Shown piece by piece: positions 1 through 8,553 of a stretch of DNA of 64,000 bases (positions are counted from its first letter, which is position 1; every line of letters starts with the position of its first letter). The stretch spans positions 124,001-188,000 of the forward strand of contig JALNWQ010000002.1 in assembly GCA_023230855.1 (NCBI GenBank), in the 5' to 3' direction. The DNA is from Solirubrobacteraceae bacterium. Its GTDB lineage: Bacteria; Actinomycetota; Thermoleophilia; Solirubrobacterales; Solirubrobacteraceae. The notes below the pieces were generated by a model. That model did no database searches and was not told where the DNA came from. It saw only the letters and a list, made by a program, of their open reading frames with translations. Made by a program: the position numbers and the translations under genes.

Positions 1-440
1 ACCCGCTGCCCGGCCGCGCGCAGGACATGGAAGTCCACCTGGCCCGACAACGACACGGACCTCCAGCTGCGGCCCGCGTCGTCGGACTCGATCAGGCCGA
101 GCAGCGACGGCTGGCCGGTACCCACAGCAGGGTGCCCGGAACCGAGGAACCGGTCGGGGCCGACGACGGTGAAGCCCATCGTGTCCTGACGGACATCGCC
201 CAGACGCTCGGCGCGACGCTCGCCCGGCGCGGCACCGAACAGCCCCGAGTGCGTGGCGATGACGAGTGTGTCGTCGGCCGGGTTGATCCCGACGCCGTGG
301 ATGTGCGACACGCCGTCGTCGCTGAGGACCAGCCCGTTGCCGGTGCTCGCCGTCGAGGCGGTCGGCGGCTCGCTGTCGCCGCACCCCGACAGGACCAGGA
401 GCGCGAGCCCGGTCAGGACGATTCGTCGGCGCATCATCAT
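1..440 (-). CDS. Lipoprotein with sialidase/glycosyl-hydrolase-like propeller, partial
   Basis: The gene runs off the left edge, so only the N-terminal ~146 residues are visible. It opens with a lipoprotein signal: three Met and three Arg, a hydrophobic core, and the lipobox LSGC with Cys20. Next comes a stretch containing HIHGVGINP and ATHSGLF, and then SDDAGRSW, which resembles the Asp-box of exo-sialidase/BNR propellers. This matches the F510_1955-type glycosylhydrolase family that often sits beside copper ATPases in Actinobacteria (family knowledge). The first ATG overlaps the TGA of the upstream ATPase (ATGA) and has GGAGG about 7 nt ahead, so the two are co-translated. The substrate is unknown; a role in extracytoplasmic metal tolerance is inferred from context only. 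Confidence 0.7.
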   Translation of the reverse strand, partial: MMMRRRIVLTGLALLVLSGCGDSEPPTASTASTGNGLVLSDDGVSHIHGVGINPADDTLVIATHSGLFGAAPGERRAERLGDVRQDTMGFTVVGPDRFLGSGHPAVGTGQPSLLGLIESDDAGRSWRSVSLSGQVDFHVLRAAGQR

Positions 441-2602
441 CGCGGACCTCCGGTGTCGGTGGACGGTTGCAGGTCCACGCGGCGCAGCAGCTGCGCGTTG
501 AGCGCGACGACGATCGTCGAGACGCTCATCAGCACGGCGGCGACCGCCGGTGGCATCGAGACGCCCGCCCAATACAGGGCACCGGCGGCGATCGGGATGG
601 CGAGAATGTTGTAGCCGGCGGCCCAGACGAGGTTCTGCAGCGACTTGCGGTGGACGGCGTTCGACTGCCGCATGATCGAGGTCACGCCGCGTGGATCGTC
701 GCTCGTGAGGATCAGCCCGGCGGACTCGATCGCGACGTCGGTGCCCGCGCCGATCGCGATGCCGACGTCGGCCCGCGCGAGCGCCGGAGCGTCGTTGACG
801 CCGTCCCCGACCATCGCCACGCGCAGACCACGGGCCTGGAGCTCGGCGACCTTCGCGGCCTTGTCCTCGGGCAGCACCTCGGCGAACACCTCGTCGACGC
901 CGAGGTCGGCGGCGACGGCGTCGGCGACCTGCTGGGCGTCCCCCGTGATCATCACGACGGTGCGCCCGGCGGCGTGCAGGTCGGCGACGGCCTGGCGCGC
1001 CTCCGGACGGACCTCGTCCTCGACGGCCACCGCACCGAGGATCTCGGCGTCGCGCACGAGGTAGAGCACCGAGGAGCCTCGCTGCTTCCAGGCGTCGACC
1101 GCGGCGGCGATCGACTCCGGCACGATCGCACCGGCCGCGCGCAGCAGCGCGGGCCCGCCGACCTCGTAGGTCGCCCCGTCGAGCGTGGCCTGCACGCCAC
1201 GACCGGGCAACGACCGGAAGTCGGTTGCCCGAGGGATCGCGCCGTGGTCCTGCGCAGCGGCCAGGATCGCCCGCGCGAGCGGGTGCTCGCTCTCAGCTTC
1301 CACGGCACCGGCCAGCCGCAGGAACTCACCGTCGGTCGTGCCGGCCGCGGGCGCGACGCCGACGACGACGTGCTGGCCCTTGGTCAGCGTGCCCGTCTTG
1401 TCGAACAGCACCGCGTCGAGCTTGCGGCTCCGTTCGAGCGCGAGGCGGTCCTTGATCAGGATGCCGTTGCGCGCCGCCTGCGCGCTCGAGATCGCCGTCG
1501 TCAGGGGGATTGCGAGGCCCAGGGCGTGCGGGCAGGAGATCACGAGCACCGTGACGACCCGCACGATCGCTTCGTCGCTGTCGCCCGTCGCGGTCCAGAC
1601 GATCGCGGTGACCAGCGCCGTCGCCATCGCCACGTAGAACAGCAACGCTGCGGCGCGGTCGGCGAGGACCTGCGAGCGCGACTGGGACTCCTGCGCTTGC
1701 GCGACGAGGCGCCCGATGCCGGCGAGCGCCGTGTCCTCGCCGATCGCGGTCACGCGGACGCGGAGCGACGAGTCGGTCGAGATCGTGCCGGCGACGACCG
1801 CGTCCCCCGTCGCCTTCGCGACGGGCCGCGACTCACCGGTGATCATCGACTCGTCCAGCTCGGCGGCCCCCTCGGTGATCTCGCCGTCGGCCGGGATGCG
1901 GGCTCCGGAGCGGACGAGCACGAGATCGCCCGGCCGCAGCTCGGCGATCGGGATCGTCTGCGCCGTGCCGTCGTCGGAGAGTCGTTCGGCCTCGTCCGGC
2001 AGCAGGGCCGCGAGCGCGGACAACGCGTCCTGCGCCTGCCCGAGAGCCTTCATCTCCTGCCAGTGGCCGGCGAGCATGATCGTGATCAGCGCCGCCAGCT
2101 CCCACCAGAAGTCCAGGTCGAGCGCGCCCAGCGAGGTCGCCATCGACGCCAGATAGGCGACCGTGATCGCCATCGCGATCAGCAGCATCATCCCCGGCGC
2201 GCGCTCACGGGCCTCCCGCACCCCGCCCTTCAGGAACGGCTCGCCGCCCCAGACGAAGAGCACCGTGCCGAGCACCGGGCCGACCAGCTCGATGCCCGCG
2301 AACTCGACGTCGTACCCGAACCAATCCATCACCATGTGGCTGGTGAGGACGATCGGGATCGTCAGCAGCAGGCTCCACCAGAACCGCCGCCGGAACATCT
2401 CCACGCTGTGGCCGGCGTGCTTGCCGTGGCCGGCATGCCCGCCACCGGCGCCGTCGACGCCGTGCCCCGCGTGTACGTGGTCGGTGTGCGCCGCCGGTCC
2501 ACGCCCGTCGTGCTCATGTCCGCCGTGGTCACGACCGGCATGCTGGTGATCGGAACCAGTCAGCGTTCCGTGTTCGTGATCCGATGCAGACATGCCCACC
2601 AT
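437..2602 (-). CDS. CopB-type P1B copper-exporting ATPase
   Basis: This is an integral-membrane heavy-metal P-type ATPase. From the chosen ATG (GAGGG 8 nt upstream) it has a His-rich cytoplasmic N-terminus (repeated HEH, HAGH and HGKH clusters over ~65 residues) and no CxxC metal domain. The transport-site motif is SCPH, near residues 356-359. The phosphatase motif TGES lies near 255-258, the phosphorylation motif DKTGT near 401-405, an HP motif follows in SEHPLA, and the hinge is GDGVNDAP. A CPH rather than CPC motif with a His-rich tail is the signature of the P1B-3 (CopB) class, which exports Cu(II)/Ag. An upstream in-frame ATG at 2740 would add 46 residues of unlikely composition. Together with the lipoprotein and nearby recombinase it looks like a metal-resistance cargo. 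Confidence 0.9.
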   Translation of the reverse strand: MVGMSASDHEHGTLTGSDHQHAGRDHGGHEHDGRGPAAHTDHVHAGHGVDGAGGGHAGHGKHAGHSVEMFRRRFWWSLLLTIPIVLTSHMVMDWFGYDVEFAGIELVGPVLGTVLFVWGGEPFLKGGVREARERAPGMMLLIAMAITVAYLASMATSLGALDLDFWWELAALITIMLAGHWQEMKALGQAQDALSALAALLPDEAERLSDDGTAQTIPIAELRPGDLVLVRSGARIPADGEITEGAAELDESMITGESRPVAKATGDAVVAGTISTDSSLRVRVTAIGEDTALAGIGRLVAQAQESQSRSQVLADRAAALLFYVAMATALVTAIVWTATGDSDEAIVRVVTVLVISCPHALGLAIPLTTAISSAQAARNGILIKDRLALERSRKLDAVLFDKTGTLTKGQHVVVGVAPAAGTTDGEFLRLAGAVEAESEHPLARAILAAAQDHGAIPRATDFRSLPGRGVQATLDGATYEVGGPALLRAAGAIVPESIAAAVDAWKQRGSSVLYLVRDAEILGAVAVEDEVRPEARQAVADLHAAGRTVVMITGDAQQVADAVAADLGVDEVFAEVLPEDKAAKVAELQARGLRVAMVGDGVNDAPALARADVGIAIGAGTDVAIESAGLILTSDDPRGVTSIMRQSNAVHRKSLQNLVWAAGYNILAIPIAAGALYWAGVSMPPAVAAVLMSVSTIVVALNAQLLRRVDLQPSTDTGGPR

Positions 2603-2764
2603 GCTAAGCACCCTCTTCGACGAACCACAGCGCGTCGCGGGTGCCGTGCTGAAGGTCAGCCGCTCGACCGTCGTCCGGGACCTCGGGTGAGAGTCAAAAT
2701 CCGATGTCCTCGACGAGTTCTGACACGTCAAGCGTGGCACACGACCCAGTCCCGTAAGCCGAAC

Positions 2765-2833
2765 GTCTACCGGGACGAGGATCCGCGATTCGGGCCTCCC
2801 GGTGGGGCCTGACGACCAGTCGTCCCGATAGAC
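2765..2833. repeat. Inverted repeat upstream of the recombinase (candidate res site)
   Basis: Two 14-bp arms, GTCTACCGGGACGA (2765-2778) and TCGTCCCGATAGAC (2820-2833), are inverted copies matching at 13 of 14 positions and separated by 41 bp. They lie about 50 bp ahead of the serine recombinase start. Resolvases of this family bind inverted subsites directly upstream of their own gene, so this is a good candidate recombination or self-regulation site. Binding is inferred, not shown. Confidence 0.5.
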
Positions 2834-2884
2834 CCGTCCGAATTGATTCCCGATGAGCGGGCGTCATACGGCACACTTCAACGC

Positions 2885-3775
2885 GTGAGCGAACTGAAGA
2901 TCGGCTACGCCCGCGTCTCGACCGCGGCACAAGAGCTGACGGCGCAACGAAACGCGCTACAAGCGCTCGGCGTCGAGCCCGAACGGATCTACGTCGACCA
3001 CGGCCTCACCGGCACCAACCGCGCACGGCCCGGCCTCCGCGAAGCGCTCGCGGCCTGCCGGTCGGGCGACATGCTCGTCGTCACCAAGCTCGACCGCCTC
3101 GCAAGGTCGCTCCCCGACGCGCGCGACATCGTCGACGAGCTCACGACCCGCAAGGTCAAGCTGAACCTCGGCGGATCGGTCCACGACCCGACCGACCCCG
3201 TCGGCCGACTCCTCTTCAACGTCCTGGCGATGGTCGCCGAGTTCGAATCCGACCTGATCCGCATGCGCACCCGCGAAGGACTCGAGGTCGCCCGCGCGGC
3301 CGGCAAGCTCCGCGGCCGCAAGCCCAAGCTCTCCCCGAGCCAGGAGCGCCACCTTGTCCAGCTGCACCAAGCCGGCGAGAAGAACCCCGCCGAACTCGCC
3401 GAGCTCTTCGCCATCGGCCGCTCGACCGTCTACCGAGCGATCGCGCGCGCGGGCCGCTGCGGCCCCGGCGGTCAACGCCACATAGCGATCAAAGATCCGC
3501 GCCAGATAGCGATCAACTCCACATCGCAACCGCGCCGTCGTCGGCCTTCCCCCATCGACGCCTTCGAGGATCCGGCTCGCGGCCACGGACGCGGGGCGCG
3601 CGCGGAGCGCGACGCACGCAGCACGGGCCACGCCGCGCCGGACGCGCCCGCAGGGGACGGGGGCGCGACGGATCGCGGATGGCGACGGGCGGGCGCGATC
3701 GCGTGGGGTGGAGCGGCCGCGCCGTCGACGAAACGGACGGCGGGCCCGACGCCAAGAGGCCCGCGCCCGGGCTAG
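2885..3775 (+). CDS. Serine recombinase (Tn3-resolvase/invertase family) with a long aberrant tail
   Basis: Site-specific DNA recombinase. It starts with VSELKIGYARVSTAAQ at a GTG, where the Ser of ARVST is the expected nucleophile. The catalytic-domain motifs LVVTKLDRLARS and RMRTREGLEVA follow, then a C-terminal helix-turn-helix ending in IGRSTVYRAIARAG at about residue 195. Family members usually end about here (180-200 aa). This frame continues another ~100 residues of Arg/Gly/Pro/Ala-rich sequence with no recognisable fold, which suggests the original stop was lost where the element meets the chromosome. The ORF ends over the last codons of the convergent gene on the other strand. It was probably part of a mobile element bringing the copper genes. 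Confidence 0.85.
   Translation: MSELKIGYARVSTAAQELTAQRNALQALGVEPERIYVDHGLTGTNRARPGLREALAACRSGDMLVVTKLDRLARSLPDARDIVDELTTRKVKLNLGGSVHDPTDPVGRLLFNVLAMVAEFESDLIRMRTREGLEVARAAGKLRGRKPKLSPSQERHLVQLHQAGEKNPAELAELFAIGRSTVYRAIARAGRCGPGGQRHIAIKDPRQIAINSTSQPRRRRPSPIDAFEDPARGHGRGARAERDARSTGHAAPDAPAGDGGATDRGWRRAGAIAWGGAAAPSTKRTAGPTPRGPRPG
3482..3516 (+). repeat. 11-bp direct repeat at the probable right edge of the acquired segment
   Basis: ATAGCGATCAA occurs at 3482-3492 and again at 3506-3516, 24 bp apart, just after the recombinase HTH coding region. The repeat sits where recognisable recombinase sequence stops. It could be a recombinase half-site, a junction duplication or the remnant of an attachment site. 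No matching copy was found elsewhere in the window by eye. Confidence 0.35.
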
Positions 3776-4284
3776 CGCCCGGCGGGCAGGGCGTGCGTGA
3801 GGGTGGCGGCGTCGGAGTTCGTGACGGCCGCGAACACGAGGAAGAGGCCGAGCAGCGCCGCGTACAGCAGCAGGCGCTCGGGTCGGGCGGCGCCGGCGCT
3901 ACGACGTCGGCGGGCGGGGCGGCCACCGGGACGCCGGGCGACCGCGTTGCCGGACCGCATCTGCGCCGCCTGGCGGGAGCGGTCACGGGCGCGACGCTCG
4001 CGCATCACCCGCTCGCGCTCGTCCCCGCGCTCGTCGTTGCTGAAGGGCGACTCGGCCACCCACTGGTACTCGACGGGTCGGCTGCGCTGCTGTCGGGCGC
4101 GGCGCTGCTGGGCCGCCGCACGGGCGGCGGCGGCGCGACGGCGACGCAGGGCGTCGGCGGACGTCCCCTCCTCCTCGGCGGCGCGACGCGACGCGGAGCG
4201 CTCATCGAGGGTTCGACGACGGGCGGCACGGGACCGGTAGTCCTGTGCGTCCTCCCACCACGGCTGTTCGCGTTCGATCGCCAT
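3772..4284 (-). CDS. Unknown Arg/Ala-rich protein with a C-terminal membrane anchor, under a c-di-AMP riboswitch
   Basis: This 170-residue protein is not recognised. The N-terminal ~120 residues are highly charged and helical (long Arg/Ala/Gln runs, likely coiled coil), with a distinctive aromatic patch VEYQWVAESPFSNDE around residues 71-85. A single hydrophobic segment (LLLYAALLGLFLVFAAVT, near residues 138-155) follows, then a short polar tail, so it is probably tail-anchored with a large cytoplasmic part. The ATG has GGAG 7 nt upstream. A ydaO-type riboswitch lies immediately 5', so cyclic-di-AMP should control expression. That second messenger normally governs cell-wall, potassium and turgor functions, so an envelope role is a reasonable guess and nothing more. 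Confidence 0.75.
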   Translation of the reverse strand: MAIEREQPWWEDAQDYRSRAARRRTLDERSASRRAAEEEGTSADALRRRRAAAARAAAQQRRARQQRSRPVEYQWVAESPFSNDERGDERERVMRERRARDRSRQAAQMRSGNAVARRPGGRPARRRRSAGAARPERLLLYAALLGLFLVFAAVTNSDAATLTHALPAGR

Positions 4285-4296
4285 CGTCTGTCTCCG

Positions 4297-4436
4297 AGGC
4301 GCTTACGGGGTTAGCTGTCGGGCTCGCGCTGGAGTGCGCTACGGCTCTCGCCGATTCGCCCCATGATCTGGGTCCCCCGCTCTCCGGACGCCGGCGGCTG
4401 ACGTCACCCGGAAACTCAGCGGTGACGGCAGGATAG
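4297..4436 (-). promoter_or_regulatory. Cyclic-di-AMP (ydaO/yuaA) riboswitch
   Basis: Reading the minus strand from 4436 to 4297, the conserved blocks of the ydaO aptamer appear in order: CGGGGGACCCA, then TGGGGCGAATC, then GAGCCCGACAGCTAAC followed by CCCGTAAGCG. The last block is nearly diagnostic of this class. The aptamer ends about 12 nt before the start codon of the 170-aa gene, leaving only the ribosome-binding stretch CGGAGACAGACG between. Control is therefore probably translational or through an overlapping hairpin. The ligand assignment is established for the class; the effect here is inferred. Confidence 0.9.
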
Positions 4437-4587
4437 CAGCGTCGTGCGGACACGGCCAGACCTCCGTGCAAACTCTTGCATGGGAGTTCCCGCCCAGTTG
4501 CAGGACTTTCGTGGCCAGATGGGTCGTTGTGTGCGCTTCGTCGCGGTGTTGGTGGGCCGCGTGGGCCACCGGGCGTGGTGGTGGGGG

Positions 4588-7500
4588 TCATCGGGACCGC
4601 CCCCTGCCGAAGTTCATCGTCTCGGGAGCCACGCGGCGGAACTCCGTCACGTCGGGGGCGTCGGGGGCCCGACCGTCGTCCGCGGGGGCGTGCGCGCCGT
4701 CGGCGTCCCGCACCGTGCCCACGGGAGGGCCGAGCGCTCCCGGATGACCGGAATCCGGGCCTGTCGTGGGCCCCACCACCGTCATCGGGCTCCGACTCGG
4801 CCCGTCCGGCCTCGACGGCGACGATGCCCGCCCGCCCGCGACGGCCCGGGAGCGGCCACCGGGGATCGGCGCGGCGATCCCGCCCCCGCGGACCGCGACC
4901 ACCGCTCCGCCACCGACGGCGACCGCCGCGGGGGCCTGCTCTCCGGCCTGCTCCCGCCAGCGCTCGAGGCGCTCGGCCGTCAGGTCGCGGAGGTGGACGA
5001 CGGTCGCCCCGTCGCGGACGACGTCGTCCGCGACGAGGACCCGGTCGAGGGCGCGGTAGGCGCCGACCACGACGTTGACCTGCCCTCCGCCGGCGGCGAA
5101 CCGCTCCAGCCGTCCCTCGGCGACGACGAGCGGCTCGGTCCGGACCTCGAGGCGGTGGCGGGCGTACACCGGGGGCGGTAGGACGAGGTTGACGGTGCCG
5201 TGCTCGTCCTCGAGCAGGACGAAGGTCACGCCGGAGGCGCTCTCCGGCCGCTGGCGGGCGAGGACCAGCCCGGCGACGGTGACCGGAGCCCCGTGACGCA
5301 GGCTCCCCAGCTCCGCGCTGTGGGTGATCCTCCGGCCGGTCAACCGCGGCCGCAGGAGCGCCATCGGGTGGGTGTCCCCGCTCATCCCGGTCGTGGCGTA
5401 GTCGGCGATCATCCGCTCCCACGGGCCGAGCTCGCGGAGGTCGCCGCCGTCGACGTGCCCCCCGAGGTCGAGGCCGAGCGCCAGCTGGGTCCCCTGGTCG
5501 ACCGGCCGTCCACCGGCGAGCGCGCCGAGCCGCCACAGCGCGATCCGACGCCGGCGGGCGGGGTCGCCTCCGACGAGCCCGTCGCACGCCCCGGACCAGG
5601 CGAGCCGCTCCAGCGACGCCGTCCCCATCCCGACGCGCGCGGCGAGGTCGGCCATCGACCGCCACGGGCCGTGGCGGTCGCGCTCGGCCACCATCGCCGC
5701 GACCTCGTCGGCCCGGATGCCCTTGACGTACCCCAGGCCGATCCGCACGGCGCCGTCGTCGGTGACGGTGCAGTGGTCCCGGCTGTGGCGGACGTCGGGT
5801 GGCAGGACGGCGATGCCGCGGCGTCGCGCCTCGTGGACGAGCGCGTCGGGGGCGTAGAAGCCCATCGGCTGCTCGTCGAGGAGGGCGCAGAGGAACTCCG
5901 GCCCGTGGTGGACCCGCAGCCAGGTGGACTGGTAGGCGAGCAGGCCGAAGGCGACGGCGTGGGCCTTGGGGAAGCCGAAGCCGGAGAATCCGCTGACGGT
6001 GCCCCAGACCTCCTCGGCCAGGGCCCGGTCGACCCCGTGGGTGCGCATCGCCCCGGCGACGAACGCCTCGTGCTCGGCCTCCATCGCCTCGGCGGAGCGC
6101 TTGCGGCTCATCGCGCGGCGCAGCCCTGCGGCCTCCCCGGCGGTCATCCCGGCGAAGGCGCGGGCGACCTCGATGACCTGGTCCTGGAAGAGGATCGCGC
6201 CGAGCGTCGGCTCGAGCGCCTCCCGCAGCGACGGATGCGGGTAGGGGATGCGATCGCGGTACCCCGGATCCTCCCGCACCCGCCGGCGGCGCTCGATGTA
6301 GGGGTTGACCGCCCCGCCCTGGATCGGCCCGGGCCGGACGATCGCCACCTGGATGGTGATGTCCTGCAGGGTCTCGGGCCGGGTGCGCAGCAGCGAGCCC
6401 ATCTGGGCGCGGCTCTCGATCTGGAAGACGCCGGTCGTCTCGGCCCGCTGGATCGCGTCGTAGGTGGGCCGGTCGTCGAGGGGGATCCGCGAGAGGTCGA
6501 TCGTCTCGCCCGTCCGCCGGGCGACGAGGTCGACGCAACGGTCGACGCAGGAGAGCATCCCCAGGCCGAGCAAGTCGATCTTCGCGAACCCGGCGTCGGC
6601 GCAGGAGTCCTTGTCCCACATGGTCATCCGTCGGCCCGGCGTGGCGGACGGCACGACCGGGCAGGAGTCGACGAGCGGACGGGTCGAGATGATCATCCCG
6701 CCGGGATGCTGGGAGAGGTGGCGGGGCAGGCCGTGCGCCATCGCCGCCAGCCGCGCCAGCCACGCCCACCGGCCCGGCAGCCCGTGACCGGGATCCTCGC
6801 TCCGCCCGTCCGCCGGCCCGCCGGCCTCCCCGTGCCCGACCGGCCCGGCCCCCGTCGCCCGGCTCCCCGGGCCGTCGCCGCCCGCTCCCTCGGGGCGTCG
6901 GAGCAGCACGGAGGCGATGTCCCGTCCCACGTCACGCCCGGACCAGCCCTCCGAGGCGCGGGCGACCCGCTCCAGCTCGGCGGCCGGCAGGCCCAGCGCA
7001 CCGCCGAGGTCGCGGATCGCGCCCCGTGCCCGATAGGTCGGGAACGCCCCGACGAGCGCCGCCCGCTCGTCGCCGTAGCGCTCGTGGACGCGGAGGATGA
7101 GCCGCTCCCGGACGTCGCGGGGGAAGTCGAGGTCGATGTCGGGCAGGTCCGACCCGATCTCCTCGTGGAGGAACCGGCCGATCCCGAGGTCGTTGCCGAC
7201 CGGGTCGACGTGGGAGAGCCCCGCGAGGTAGCAGACGATCGAGGAGACCGAGGAGCCCCGTCCCCGTCCCGGCGGCAGGTCCCGGGCCGCCGACGGGCCC
7301 CGGACCTCGAGCGCGACGTCCCGGGCGAGCTCGAGGACCTCGTGGTGGAGGAGGAAGAACCCGGACAGGCCCAGGCGGGCGATGAGGCCGAGCTCCTCAC
7401 CGAGGCGCCGGCGGGCCTCGCGCCGGATCGCCCCGGGCGACCGTCCCCCCATGACGCCGCCGGCCCGGATCGCCCCGGGCGCGTACCGCTCGTCGAAGCG

Positions 7501-8511
7501 AGACCAGCAGACCTCGGCGAGCCGGCGCGGCATCTCGACGTCGTCCTGCCCCGGGTAGCGATAGCCCAGCCCGTCCGCCCCCAGGTCGAACTCCAGCCGC
7601 TCCGCGAGCCGGACCGTCTCCGCCACCGCCTCGGGGTGGTCGGCGAACCGCGCGGCCATCGCCGCCGGGCCGGTCATGACGTGGGCGTGGTTGCCGCGGC
7701 GCAGCGGCTCGGTCGCGTCGAGGGTCGCGTGGTGACGGACCGCGACCAGGGCGTCCTGCAGGAGGGCCCGATCCCGGGAGTGGGCGTGGACGTTGCCGGT
7801 GGAGACGGTCCGCAGACCGAGCCGCCGGGCCAGCCGCGTCCGGCGGGCCCCCTGCTCGCGGTCGCCGCGCAGGACCGGTCGCTGGAGCTCGACGTAGAGG
7901 TCCTCCGTCCCGAACGCGTCCCGCAGGACCCGCAGCGTCCCCTCCTCCTCGACCCCCCGGTCGGCGCAGCCGCTGAGGCAGGCGAGGCCGGCGTGGTGCT
8001 CGCAGACGTCGGCGACCGTCACCCACGGCCGCGACCGCTCCCGCCGCGGACGGTCGCGCGTGTGGGCGTGCGCCCGCGTGAGCAGGCGGCAGAGCGACGC
8101 CCAGCCGGTCGCGTCGCGCACGAGCAGCGTCAGGTGGCGCAGGTCGGCCTCGGCCGGCGGGGCGAGCGTCGTGGCCGGCGGCGCGGCGTCGGCCTCCCCC
8201 GCCCCGTCGGCGGGATCGCGCCTCCGGGATGCGTCGGGCCCGAGCGCCCGGGCCCGACCGCGCACGTCGCGCCGCCACGGCCCCGGCCGGGGGTCGACGT
8301 TGACGGTGACCTCCGCGCCGTGGATCGCCCGGACGCCGGTCCCCGCGGCGGCCCGCGCGAACTCCATCGACCCCGACACCCCGTCGTGGTCGGTGAGCGC
8401 CAGCGCCGCGTACCCGTGCCCCGCCGCGGCCCGCACGAGCTCCTCCGGGAGCGACGCCCCGTCGAGGAAGGAGTAGGCCGAGTGGCAGTGGAGCTCCACG
8501 TAGGAGGACAC
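4588..8511 (-). CDS. dnaE2: Error-prone DNA polymerase III alpha subunit DnaE2 (ImuC)
   Basis: Replicative-type polymerase used for SOS mutagenesis and lesion bypass. The 1307-residue protein begins VSSYVELHCHSAYSFLDG, the PHP domain start with metal-site histidines. The polymerase palm contains LPDIDLDF (catalytic aspartates near residue 457) and later LSQHPGGMI. After the helix-hairpin region a C-terminal OB-fold is visible (VTVAGLVLARQRPES, near residues 1070-1100). There is no long beta-binding/tau C-terminus of DnaE1, which separates it from the replicative enzyme. The GTG at 8511 is chosen because homology begins there and because a LexA box ends on its first base. The tail of ~120 residues is low-complexity Pro/Gly/Ala. 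It should act with ImuB (12414-13610). Confidence 0.93.
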   Translation of the reverse strand: MSSYVELHCHSAYSFLDGASLPEELVRAAAGHGYAALALTDHDGVSGSMEFARAAAGTGVRAIHGAEVTVNVDPRPGPWRRDVRGRARALGPDASRRRDPADGAGEADAAPPATTLAPPAEADLRHLTLLVRDATGWASLCRLLTRAHAHTRDRPRRERSRPWVTVADVCEHHAGLACLSGCADRGVEEEGTLRVLRDAFGTEDLYVELQRPVLRGDREQGARRTRLARRLGLRTVSTGNVHAHSRDRALLQDALVAVRHHATLDATEPLRRGNHAHVMTGPAAMAARFADHPEAVAETVRLAERLEFDLGADGLGYRYPGQDDVEMPRRLAEVCWSRFDERYAPGAIRAGGVMGGRSPGAIRREARRRLGEELGLIARLGLSGFFLLHHEVLELARDVALEVRGPSAARDLPPGRGRGSSVSSIVCYLAGLSHVDPVGNDLGIGRFLHEEIGSDLPDIDLDFPRDVRERLILRVHERYGDERAALVGAFPTYRARGAIRDLGGALGLPAAELERVARASEGWSGRDVGRDIASVLLRRPEGAGGDGPGSRATGAGPVGHGEAGGPADGRSEDPGHGLPGRWAWLARLAAMAHGLPRHLSQHPGGMIISTRPLVDSCPVVPSATPGRRMTMWDKDSCADAGFAKIDLLGLGMLSCVDRCVDLVARRTGETIDLSRIPLDDRPTYDAIQRAETTGVFQIESRAQMGSLLRTRPETLQDITIQVAIVRPGPIQGGAVNPYIERRRRVREDPGYRDRIPYPHPSLREALEPTLGAILFQDQVIEVARAFAGMTAGEAAGLRRAMSRKRSAEAMEAEHEAFVAGAMRTHGVDRALAEEVWGTVSGFSGFGFPKAHAVAFGLLAYQSTWLRVHHGPEFLCALLDEQPMGFYAPDALVHEARRRGIAVLPPDVRHSRDHCTVTDDGAVRIGLGYVKGIRADEVAAMVAERDRHGPWRSMADLAARVGMGTASLERLAWSGACDGLVGGDPARRRRIALWRLGALAGGRPVDQGTQLALGLDLGGHVDGGDLRELGPWERMIADYATTGMSGDTHPMALLRPRLTGRRITHSAELGSLRHGAPVTVAGLVLARQRPESASGVTFVLLEDEHGTVNLVLPPPVYARHRLEVRTEPLVVAEGRLERFAAGGGQVNVVVGAYRALDRVLVADDVVRDGATVVHLRDLTAERLERWREQAGEQAPAAVAVGGGAVVAVRGGGIAAPIPGGRSRAVAGGRASSPSRPDGPSRSPMTVVGPTTGPDSGHPGALGPPVGTVRDADGAHAPADDGRAPDAPDVTEFRRVAPETMNFGRGRSR

Positions 8512-8524
8512 GAACGCATGTTCG
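8511..8524 (-). promoter_or_regulatory. LexA (SOS) box of dnaE2
   Basis: Perfect actinobacterial SOS box CGAACATGCGTTCG on the minus strand. Its last G is the first base of the GTG start codon of dnaE2. The left half, GAACAT, sits where the -10 element of a leaderless promoter would be (A at -11, T at -7), so LexA would cover both promoter and start. Confidence 0.93.
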
Positions 8525-8553
8525 CATCGGGGTCGGACGGCGCCGCCCACCCC

